This document shows positions 9,524 to 20,200 of a DNA stretch of 64,000 bases, piece by piece. Made by a program: the position numbers and the translations under genes. Positions within the stretch are counted from its first letter, which is position 1, and each line of letters opens with the position of its first letter. The stretch comes from Phoronis australis (lineage: Eukaryota > Phoronida > Phoronidae), in NCBI GenBank assembly GCA_002633005.1, contig NMRA01000065.1, forward strand, positions 760,894 through 824,893, written 5' to 3'. The notes beneath the pieces are model-generated. The model worked only from the letters and a program-made list of their open reading frames with translations, was not told the DNA's origin and made no database searches.

Positions 9524-12500
9524 ATGTTCCTGAGATGTTCCTTTCTCCTATTTATTTCTTGCATCGTCTCCCAAATTTTGGAGTGCTCCTTTTCTACTCC
9601 GTCTGGTTGTAAGGTCACAAAAACAAGTCTGGACTGTTCACAGACAGGTCTCGGGACTGTCCCGGAAGATATTAGCAATCATTTCATGGCCATGAATTTT
9701 AGTCAAAATCAAATCTCTGTAATTCCAGTTTTAGTGTTTCAAAATATGACTGAGCTACGGTTTTTGGATTTGTCGCACAACCACATTCTTCGTTTAGAAA
9801 AGGGTTGCTTCGCTGGACTAAGGAATTTGGAGGTTCTTATGCTAAATGACAACAAAATCAATTACGACGATTTGAAAGGGGAGGAGATGACGGAACTCAT
9901 AAATTTGCGTAATTTAGACATAAGTAGACAGGACGGGTCATATCGATGGTATCCAAACCAAACCTTAAAATCTCTTACCAAGCTAGAAGAAATTCACCTT
10001 CACGTGGTAAATAACGCCGTATTCGGAGTAGAGATGGAAACTTTGACCAGTTTACGAACTATTGAATTCATAGGTACAAGTTCAAGTCAAGACGTCGGAG
10101 AAAATCTCTTCAGGACTTTGAAAAACATTTCCATCAAGTCCTTGTATTTTCGGGATTGCTACATAGCCTGTTTGGATATCAATTCATTCAAGAACCTTCA
10201 TTGGCTAGAAAATTTTGAAATCACTCACTTTCACGGATTAAATAATTTAGGACAAATTTTACCGAGTTTATACAGCTTGTGGTCTCCTCTCAAGAGATTG
10301 GTCATAAGTGGTAAATGTTCTTGCCAGGAAATGGCGGCAAGCAATGAATCGGGGAAATCATTAAGCATTCCTTTTCAACCTTTTAATGTCACGGAAGACG
10401 TGCTGAAAAAATTATCGCACTTACCACTCGAACATTTAAATTTGCAACACGATAGAATATCGGGTATGGTGTGGAAGTTACACAAGTACTTTCCGAGGTT
10501 GCGTTACCTGTCGATGAGTTTAACTTATTTACTGGTTGAACTAATACAACCACAATACTATGTTAGCCTGTATACTGATTTGTTGAGATTAGAAAAGTTA
10601 TCCGTAATAGATTTTAGCGGACGCGGGAAGTTGAACACTCTTTGTAAAAGACAGGTGACAAAAAGCAAGACATCGTTCAAGACAAAGAATGGTCCTGAGC
10701 TACATTTAGCACTGCCCAAAAACCTTGAGTCAGTATATCTTCGGGGAACGTTTCCGCCGCACAGTTATTTAGGTGTCGAACTTCGCTTTCTAAAAAATAA
10801 GCTAAAACGTGTAGATTTTTCGGGAAATTATTTTGTTAATTTCCCAGTGTATGAAAGAATTATAGGTTTGGACCGTCTAGAGTATTTCAACCTTGCGTCT
10901 AATGATCTACATGGACTTCCTTGTGGAATCTTTCAAAATTTGACCAGTCTAAAAACTCTGGATTTGTCTCACAATCTGTTAGCAGACAAACTGGCCAAAG
11001 ACGAATATGGCACTATCTTCCAAAATATGACTACGGTTGTCAAAATCGACTTATCTGGAAACGGGATTTATAAACTTCACATCAACACTTTCCATCACTT
11101 AAAGAAAGTCAGGGAAGTCATTTTGCGGAACAATCGCCTTGCTTCGTTACCAGCGTTTAAACATGGAACTCTAGAGAATCTGGACCTCTCGTACAACTTT
11201 CTAACGGATGCCCCCGTGCACATTGAGTACTTGACTGCTTTAAAGTTAGTAGATATGACGTCTAACCGAGTAGAGTATCTCAGCAAGGCATCTTTAGATT
11301 CGTTAGACAAACGGAACGTAACGGTTTTACTTGCGGACAACCCGTTCAACTGCACAAGATGCGAAATGTTGGTGCTTTTCCGTTGGTTGCACGAGTACCT
11401 CGAAGTTGCACGAAGATACGGACTACACATCAAAGACAACCACTCAGTTTACTGTTCACACAACACCTCATTACGACTCTCAAACTTCCAGTTTGACGAC
11501 TTACAAAACAAGTGCACGCCGACCTTATGGATTTGGTTGTCTTTGTCTACCATCTTATTGTTAACCGCGTTGATAGTTGGCTTGGGAGTAGCGTATCGCA
11601 GGCGGTGGACCATTCGGTTTTGGTTGATTCATGCTGCAAGACAGGGATACCATCGTTTACCCATGCCAGAGTATAAATATGACGCATTTCTTTGTCACAG
11701 CGGCGAGAACACCTGGTGGGCTAAACGTATTCAAGACCATTTAGAGAACAACGATGATATTGGAATGAAACTATGTATATACTACAGAGATTTCCCCGTG
11801 GGTGTACCCATTGTCGAGTGTGTTAATGATGCTATTGTCGACAGCCGATACATAATTCTACTTATCACCAAGTAAGTATAAACGATCTCGTACAAGGCAG
11901 ATTGTCACCCACCTTTACAGTTCAACATATATAACTTTTGTAATTACCGATATCTGTAGTAGTTTAGTTTGTCATAATATATATGACCTTTAATCTCATC
12001 TACACGTGTTTCACTGTAAACTAGCTTCAGTATCTCTTCGCAGTTACCGCATATAAATATTGTTTTTGAAACATCTCTTTGGTCAACTTATAAGCAACAT
12101 GTTTACTTCCTACTCGTCCCGAAGTGAACCATCTCTGGATTGTCACTGCCTTAGTCACCTCAAATTCGTTTCCGAATTGCAAGAGCAAGATAGATCACCT
12201 TCAGAAAAGTTGCTGTGGACGATTAAGTGCAACAATTTCAGCAACATTATCAATGATTATTCTGTTTATGATCAGACATTTCGTCATTTCAACAACTAGA
12301 ATGTAATGAATACACTATTCACTGACAATACGTGACTAAATTGATTAAAACGTGATTCCTGTTTGCATTTCAGAAGTTTCATAAAAAGTCAGTGGTGCAT
12401 ATATGAGTTCTTCATGGCAAAATCCAAAGTGTTCTGCGAAGAAAATCGCAGTCGACTGATCGTTCTTGTTATGGAGAAACTGACTGACGATGTGTTGAGA

Positions 12501-12638
12501 ATAGCACCACGAACTCTCCAAAATCTGATGAAGGACAGTGTTTATTTGGAGTGGACAGACAACGCGTTAGGTCAAGAACAGTTCTGGAAGCGCTTGCGGG
12601 AGAGGCTTAGGACAGAACCACCGCTTTACATACCGTGA
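9524..12638 (+). CDS. Toll-like receptor, two coding exons
   Basis: Exons are 9524-11871 and 12374-12638, giving 870 residues. The intron is 502 bp with donor GTAAGT and acceptor TTTCAG, and it splits a Lys codon. The start is chosen at 9524 because it follows a good acceptor (TTATTTCAG, ending 9505) and opens a signal peptide (FLRCSFLLFISCIVS). Next come at least a dozen leucine-rich repeats with LDLSHN-type cores, one C-terminal cysteine-rich cap at residues about 606-665 (NPFNCTRC), and a membrane segment at about 668-692. A cytoplasmic TIR domain spans about 715-860 with box 1 YKYDAFLCHS, BB loop RDFPVGVPI and box 3 FWKRL. The single membrane-proximal cysteine cap is the common vertebrate-type layout. 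The family senses microbial ligands or cytokine-like ligands and signals through TIR adaptors. Ligand and orthology cannot be told from sequence. Confidence 0.93.
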
Positions 12639-12913
12639 ATGGGTGTTATTTTGGTGGAAGCACTGCCAAACATTTATGACTGATTTTATTATATTTGACT
12701 TACATTCAGTTAGTGTATTTATTGATTTATATGTATAATGTATAATTTGAAGTCACTTCTACATGTACGTTTCCATTCCTTGCCTCTGTCTTCATATTTC
12801 CATCCTTCTCCCCCCNATCTCTCGAATCCGGGAACTCTTCTTCGCTTCCTACCTATCTTGCACTTGTGTTGATTGATGTTTTACCTCTCACTGATATAGT
12901 ACAAGTTTGAAAT

Positions 12914-12919
12914 AATAAA
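12914..12919 (+). terminator. Polyadenylation signal candidate for the Toll-like receptor gene
   Basis: AATAAA lies about 275 bases after the stop codon at 12636-12638, in AT-rich sequence. It is the first canonical hexamer I see downstream, so it is the likely 3' end of the transcript. Confidence 0.5.
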
Positions 12920-13869
12920 GGCCACTATATAAATATCAAACTTCGGAACACGGTATCTCAGAAATGGGTGATCACCAATTCCACCAGTGTCCAGTTGCAT
13001 GAAACAGTCCCAAATAGGGACTAAACTAATTCCCCTAAATCTCTTGCTAATTTTGAAACTCGTGCGTCCAATATTTTCAAAAGATGTCTTTATTATCTGT
13101 TATGGGAGTGCGACAAGGGACAACATCTGATTTGGGTGGAATCAGTTAAACGATTGGCAACCTGTAAAAATGACAAAATTCCCAATAAAGTGACTTTATT
13201 TTATTTTAATGATTATAAGGTAATCAGGGGGACGTTACCATGAAAGGCACATCATCACATGGCAGGAAGGGGCACAGGTTAGACATTAAACAGTTTCCCA
13301 AGTGCTAAAACTGCCACTGGTGTGGCAGCTCAGGTTAGACTCATTCGAAAACATGCATGTAAATAATATTAGCTTTGGGCAAATTAGAAATAAAAAGTGG
13401 AAAACAAAAACGACGCTAGAGTACAGCAAGTAAGCGACGTTGCGATAGTAATCAAGTGCCATTCTCAGGTACAACAGTAGACAGAAAACAAAATATCGCA
13501 GCAGAATATCAGATTATTGTTGAAACGTCGTTCTCAAACATGCATGCGCCATCGTTTCCTCGATGAAAATGTTTTGGACAAATTTCATGAAATTTCACCA
13601 AAGACATCTAGTCATAGAAACCGTCACCAGGAGGCCAGCAGTAGTCGAAGTTTCTAAAACTGACATCTACTGATTTGATTACCACAGAAACATATTTGCA
13701 AAAATTAATGAAGCTCCTTTATTAGGTTGATGAGATACAGCATCATCATGCACTGTGATGGTGTGTCTTTTCTATCGGAATTTGCTTGAAAACAAACAGA
13801 AAGCCAGTTCTTCATTCATTTTCTTTGTCAGAGAGCAAGCTGGTGAAAAATATCATTGAAAATCAACAG

Positions 13870-13947
13870 CAGCCGGTAAACTGACCCCCACGTCACAGCC
13901 GGTAAACTGGCCCCCATTTCACAACCGGTAAACTGGTCCCCACGTCA
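13870..13947 (+). repeat. Short tandem repeat, three 26-bp units
   Basis: Three consecutive units start CAGCCGGTAAACTG (third CAACCGG) and include CCCCCACGTCA or a close variant. There are only a few mismatches between units. From about 13948 to 15600 I see no gene. That stretch is AT-rich unique-looking sequence. Confidence 0.75.
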
Positions 13948-15618
13948 CCTTACAATTAGCTAAATATCAAATACGCAAGAGTGCAAAATTTACCGAATTT
14001 TTAAACTCCAGCCAGTGAAAGTTAACAGAAACCCTTTTGAAATTTCAAAGACTGGCTGCTAGAGAGGTATAACGTCTACATAACATTTCTTTCTGTCCCG
14101 TTCTTTAAAGCCGTTTTAAAACAGTTTCACCAACTGAAACTTTTTGAACCAACACTGGGCTATTTTGGGCCAAACTACAAAGTACTAATGATGCTTCAAC
14201 TATACTAATGGACCAAAAACTGAAATAAAGATTTCGAACATGTCCCACAAGGATGTATGTACCGATAATCTCACTTGGTGGCCCCAGAGTCGACCTTTAA
14301 AGCTCTCGTGGCATGTTAGTTAATTTGGCATAGAAACAAAACCAAATTACTAACCGAAAGTTCCTAACAGCGTCTTTAAGGTAACTGGTGAAGTTTTCAT
14401 TTAAATCGAGAAATGAAATATTTTTCTAAGAATGTACTTTCTTAAAATTTTGATTTAAAAAGATTTTAACGTAATAATAATTATGGCACATCAATTTAAA
14501 ACATAATTTAATACTTTCTAATCTTTTTTTTCTTTCAGAAAATGTATTCGTTTACTGGTTGAAGTAGCCTAGTTCTAGTTCCTGTTAGTTAGAGGGGAAG
14601 TCATACATCAAGGTGTATTTCATTTACACGCACCACAATGACATATAACTTGTAATCGTTTCTCCGAGAACTTTGCTGGCCTCTACCCAGCCATTTGCAT
14701 TCCATCAACCTAGCCAAATCGTTCTCAAATTATGAGATTCATGACTTTCCTGATTACTACCTTGCTACTAAGACTACCCCAAAGAGATTGGCGGGCCAGG
14801 CCAATGAGAAAAGTGCCACCTTCCTCACTGTCATTAAAATTTTTCGAATTGCATCAGAATCATATTAGGTACTGGAGCCGTTCGTAAGCTGTTGATGACG
14901 TATGATTATAAAAGAGGCAACAGTTAAAAATTTACTTCATTATTTTGCATACATCACATATTTAAAATATTGTTAATAAATCTAAAACTAAATAACAAAT
15001 AGAAATATACCGATTGGCGGATTCATTAAATTATTGGTCAATGAATTACCTTGTACTGTCATTTAATTACGGATATGTTAGCATTATAGATTACTATGAA
15101 GTGAACCCGAGAGGTAGACATTAGATAAATGACCAATTAAACCAACGTAAAAATAGTTTTTTATCGAACAAAATATGCCACCGGACGACGAAAAGTTTTT
15201 AGATTGTGTATTGCTCCCAGCTGCTGTGAAGAATATCATCAGGCATTCATCCAAAATTATACTTTAGTTGGACCTTTTTTGCCGTTTAGTACAATAACAT
15301 TCTTCAGTAAAAGTTCAGGATACAAAAACGCGATAAACTGATTACTCCACGTACATGTATGCGTTCTTTGCGTATTCTGGTAGGTACATGTCAATAATGA
15401 CATTTATTTTATAGCTTTGAAATATAATGTGGATTGCTCCTTACATTGGTCGCAGTTGGACCCTTACATACACATTTATATACAAACTGTTCCTGACGAA
15501 GTAAAAATAATGCATACTGGTGCATGTACATGTTGACAACGTAATCCTAAACAAGTAACGAAATCGGAACACATTTTTATGATTGTTATGTTCGTGAAGA
15601 AAGTTGACTAGAAAGAAA

Positions 15619-15656
15619 ATAACAATATCCAATAACAATAACCAATAACAATATCC
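15619..15656 (+). repeat. Simple repeat of AATAACAATATCC type
   Basis: Imperfect repetition of CCAATAACAATA-like units, about 38 bases. No function is visible. Confidence 0.6.
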
Positions 15657-15929
15657 AAAACAAAGAAATAATGTATTTGGAACATCTGTTGCATCCTTTT
15701 TACATAGTTTTTAATACTTGAGAATGAGAAGATGGGACAAATGGGTTGAAAAGCAGGACATCCTGGTGAAAAGCGGACCAGCTGGGTCAAAGTCAAGGCA
15801 CAAGGGTAAGACGTTAGTGGTAACACACGTAAACGACCCGACAGCGTTTTTATAGTACGTGAGACTACGAGTTTCTTAGTCGAACAAGGAAATAAGGACC
15901 AGTGAGGGATCACAATAGTATATGGCAAT

Positions 15930-16090
15930 AGTGCATGGGCAGCGCACTATAGGGGGGTGCTGGGGCTATAGCACCCCACGTTCTTCAGGGCTGTGCAGCC
16001 CATGGTCTATGGGCGGTGCACCAAAGGTGGTCTGGGGCTATAGCCCCCACCCCACTTTTTTCAGTGCTGTGCCGCTCATGTAGTGTCAAA
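15930..16090 (+). repeat. Two-unit GC-rich dispersed repeat, copy 1
   Basis: Two units of about 70-80 bp each carry CTATAGCACCCCAC or CTATAGCCCCCACC, then TTCAG(T/G)GCTGTG and CCCATGG/CTCATG. The same two-unit arrangement occurs at about 46275-46410 (GCTATAGCCCCACTTTTTTC). It contains near-palindromic GGGGCTATAGCCCC. The class is unknown. Confidence 0.6.
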
Positions 16091-17060
16091 CAGCGGGACA
16101 TTTTAATGGCAATAGCGCAAATACACACACACTTAGCTACGCATGTACGTACACGAGCAGTTTTTCGAAAGTTACGTAAACACGCCTGTTAGAAAATTGT
16201 GTATTTTTCATTGCAGACCAAAGGCTCGGAAACCAAATATAAACACAATGGGGCACTATAGCAGTCGAATCCATTCACAGCCCGACACCCTTCAGCCATG
16301 ACCATTCTTTGGAGGTTTTACAGATTGAGTAGCATAGGCCAAATGTGCATACTAAAAAACTAAATTTGTCACTTGAGGGCGCAACACAGATCGGAACAGT
16401 TCAAAAACTGGGCAAGTGTTATTCGCTTCTGGAAAAATCCGACCGAACAAATTTCATGACATAATGACAAAAAATGGTGAAAAATACTACCATAAGGAAG
16501 CATAGCAGAGGTAGTGAGAATTGTTAAGAAATCAATGTCAAACAAAATTATCTCAACAGCAACAGATTCGCAGAAATGTAATAATTATACAGGCGGTTTG
16601 ACAGATCAACAGATAACTGTGAAAAGGATACAGTCATTCTAGAATTGCCAATAAGGGGAGCGAAATACAGTGCTGCGTCTATCTGCAATCCATATCTGTC
16701 ACATTTCATGAAGTTCCATCAAAGAACTACAAGGAAAACTTGCCAAAAGGGTGTAAATCAGTTGTCGGAGCTATCTGATAGAGAATGGAGGACATGTCAG
16801 AGATTGGTGTTGTTTATGTGGTTCATAGCAACAGACGTTTCAACATCAGACATCAAAGTTGCCAAAGGTCCTTAGCCACAATTGTTTATTGAGCAGACTC
16901 TGCAACTACTCCCGTGACAACGATAGCATGTTCATAATGGGCTCGATCATGTTCTTACGGCACTTACCATTTTTAACTACCAGCCTTGAGCCAGGGCAGA
17001 TTTGCATGTTGAAAATTCTTGACATGGCTATGAAATGTATAAAAAGTGCAGATATATTCA

Positions 17061-17180
17061 TTGCTGCAGGTCGTTGATCGAGAGGTCATGGAGGTTGTGG
17101 GTAGAGGAGTGGTGGAGGTATTGGGTCGAGAGGTCGTGTAGGTTATGGGTTGAGGTGGTTGTGGCGGTCGAGAGGGTCTT
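17061..17180 (+). repeat. G-rich degenerate tandem repeat
   Basis: Repeated GGTCGAGAGGTCGTG and GGAGGTTGTGGGT-like motifs appear over about 120 bases, with strong strand asymmetry (G and T on the plus strand). An open frame at 17035-17424 runs through it, but only the part after 17231 looks like an exon. Confidence 0.5.
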
Positions 17181-17231
17181 AGAACAATCCGAAAAATCTA
17201 GCCAATATCACCTGACGTCTTGCTCTTTTAG

Positions 17232-20200
17232 AGACGTCCTAGCGTTATTGAACTCTTTCCTTTTCCATTCAAATCTCACAAGGGTTAAAATTCGGTCCAT
17301 AGCAAGGGGCCGGACTCTCATAAGCCAAGGTACAAGACGCATGGTCGATGAAAGCACCAACGAACTTCTTTACATACTCGTCGAGAACAAAGTAAGTTGT
17401 GTAGCATGGGCGGAGCANCCATAGATAAGCTTTAGAATTTAACAGAAGAAAGAAGTTATACCAATGAAGGGTATAACCATTTTCACGAAAGACGTCGTTC
17501 TAGTCAGCTGCAACTGCACACGCTAGTGTTGTCTTACTGGGACTATTCGGAGAATTCTCCTAGTGGTGATTGAATTGCGCATGCGTGGCTGTCTGCATGT
17601 AAACAACTGGCAAAAGATGGAATTGTTATCAAAATACGTCGTCGCGCTAAGCCTTATTACTGCTAATTTCCCCGGTGCAAGTCTTCGACAGGTGGCCACA
17701 AATTCCCAAAAGATCTAAAGGTTACTATATTTGTTGACAATTGCGGTCAAAATGGTCAACTAACTGACAAAAAGTGTGTGGATGCTGAAGCCCCGTGTGT
17801 GCTCTATGATGACTATGCAGTTCCATTCGGAGACTACACAACTTTACTTAGTAAGTTTTTAGCAATTAGTTTCTACTCTAACATCGTTCGGTGATGTTAT
17901 CCCCACCAGTTACCCCACTTAATAACGGGTTTATTGAGTGGAACTAAGTGTTTCTTTTAGGAAACTCACTGGGACTCGGATGCCGGGTAGGCTAGCAGCA
18001 CATATTCATATTGTCCTGGGTGGGAGTGCTCCCAAAATAAGAGGTGTATGGTACGTGATGCACAGAAGTCAAGGGTGACTTTTTCACAGCAGTTTCTCTT
18101 CAAAACTATGCTGTTTCCAATAAAATTCCCTAGATGAGTGAGTTTCCTTATTTTATCGCGGACCCCACCTGTGGCGTGACGGTGGTAGTAGAGAGTAAAG
18201 AGCAGCGTTGTGTTGACTTCTATATTCACACACTCACACTCGGTGGGCCTCGTGGACGAGTCGAGCCTGACAAGCTTGGCTAGCGAGTGAGTTCGGCAGT
18301 TGGTAGTGAACTGAACTTCGTCGACAAGACCCGAGTTTAAATTCGGATCCATCTGTTCTAGTCTCAGAATTATCACGACTCTATCAGAAACAGTGAATTC
18401 GAAATATTTCAGATTGATAAACTTACTTAAAATGTACGTCATGACAAATAAAACTTGCATAACTTTTGCTGGCCCAGTCTCGACTTTCTCATGGTGCCTG
18501 GGGAAAGTCCCTGGCTTGGCACCCCCTGTGCATTCCACACAGATGTAGTGGGCTGATGCAAGCATATCGGCCGCTGGAGCACTGTACTTGACGAGGAGAT
18601 AACACTCCCTGATGTCGAGCCTGGTCCAGCAAATGTATTAATTTGTAAACATTTAATTAAAGTTATCATGACGTAATTGTGTCATGGTGTCATTATGCCA
18701 CATTGCCTCCCATTCTTACAAATGAAATTGTTACAATTTCATTCGACCAATGACACCATGACCACGTCTGACTGAAACACTCAGTCATCGAAATATACAT
18801 TAAAATCAGAAAACAACTAAAACACTCTATCTCCTCCCATGGTGATGACTTGAAGCTGCTGGTTCCGGAAGTTATTTGGATATGCGTAATCTTGTTAATC
18901 TTCTTCAGGGGATGTTCCGGTTTACTTTAGAACATCACTCATCAATGTTTATTGATACATTAGCACCCACACTCACGACTATAAGATCCGGCTTCATATG
19001 GTTATCAGTTCTTGATGTACATAGGTTATGTATTGATGCATAACCTTTTCAGAGTTCCAATTTATTAGTCTTATCATCCATGTATGAGCTGTAACGTTTA
19101 TCAGCTATCAATGTTTATTGATTGTGAGAATATAGTCATAGTACTGTCGCCGAAGCAGTGGTGTACAGGTATAGGGTAATTGTAGTCGGAGTCGGTTAGA
19201 GCGCTGTCGTTTGGACGTCGGCCACGTGGTCCAGTTCAGGATATAGATTACGAATGTGTTGTCTCATCGTCACCATGGGGGTTCCGGGCGTTGCCTCGCC
19301 ATTCTTGGGCATACCGTCAAGCAACGGTCGCTGTCCACCTTCGTCTTCTTCCGGAAGGGGCGCTGAGGCTTGGCGTCGATCCTCTATAGTAGGATTCTTT
19401 CTATTAAGCATGGCGGCAACAATGCGTTTCCTGTTTTTGATTATCAAGGCCAAAACAACAACAATGGCAACACCGATAGCAGCAGCAGCTATGCAGAAAT
19501 TGATATCAGGGGTCCACGAATTCATATCCTCCACTTGAGTGAGGTCGGATATTAACCCATCCATAGGAATTTCAGGTAGGCGTGCGAGTTTCGCAGGTAG
19601 TTCCACATCTTTATGTTTAGGGAACTTAGTTATATAACTTGGTTGACTCTTTCTTAATTCTCAACACATGTTGAAAACTGTCTAAATTTTCAAATTTGGA
19701 TTCCTTGTGAAACGTGCCTTGCAGAGTCATTGTGGGATGTGTTGCCTGGCAACCGTGGGATACTTGTACGACATCTATTCCTGCCTTAGCAGTTATCGTG
19801 TGATAACTGGATCGGCTATGGTTGCATAACAACGAGAATCTCGTGGCAACACTATTTACGACCGCATAGAATCCAGACTTTAAATATATTGCCTAGCTGG
19901 GGAAGGGGTTCATTCGTTCTCACGATGGCACGGCAATATCGCCAAATATTTTCATCAAATTTCATAAAGAGAGCCACGACACAGTCCTTGCTAAGGTTGA
20001 TGGGTCTGAGTGGCTTGCGAATTTCGCAAAAATTGAAAATTGAGCAAGAACGTAGGTTGTTATAGTCCAGGAGAGCATAAGTCGTTCTCTCTGGATTGAC
20101 AGCCAATCCGACAGTATCGCCAAGCGCATACTTAACGAGAATATGTGACCTGTTTGACTTTGGATAAGGTACAGGCAAGTTATGAATCTGATACAACTCC

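Noticed and set aside
11095..11439. 114-codon minus-strand frame inside the Toll-like receptor exon
   Set aside because: It is antisense to a firmly identified coding exon and has no domain; an open-frame shadow.
13870..13947. Possible CRISPR-like array
   Set aside because: Three 26-bp direct units have no spacers and lie in an animal genome; a simple tandem repeat.
17966..18565. 199-codon minus-strand frame
   Set aside because: It lies mostly in the LTR at 18170-18702 and is partly repeated in the second LTR; not a host gene.
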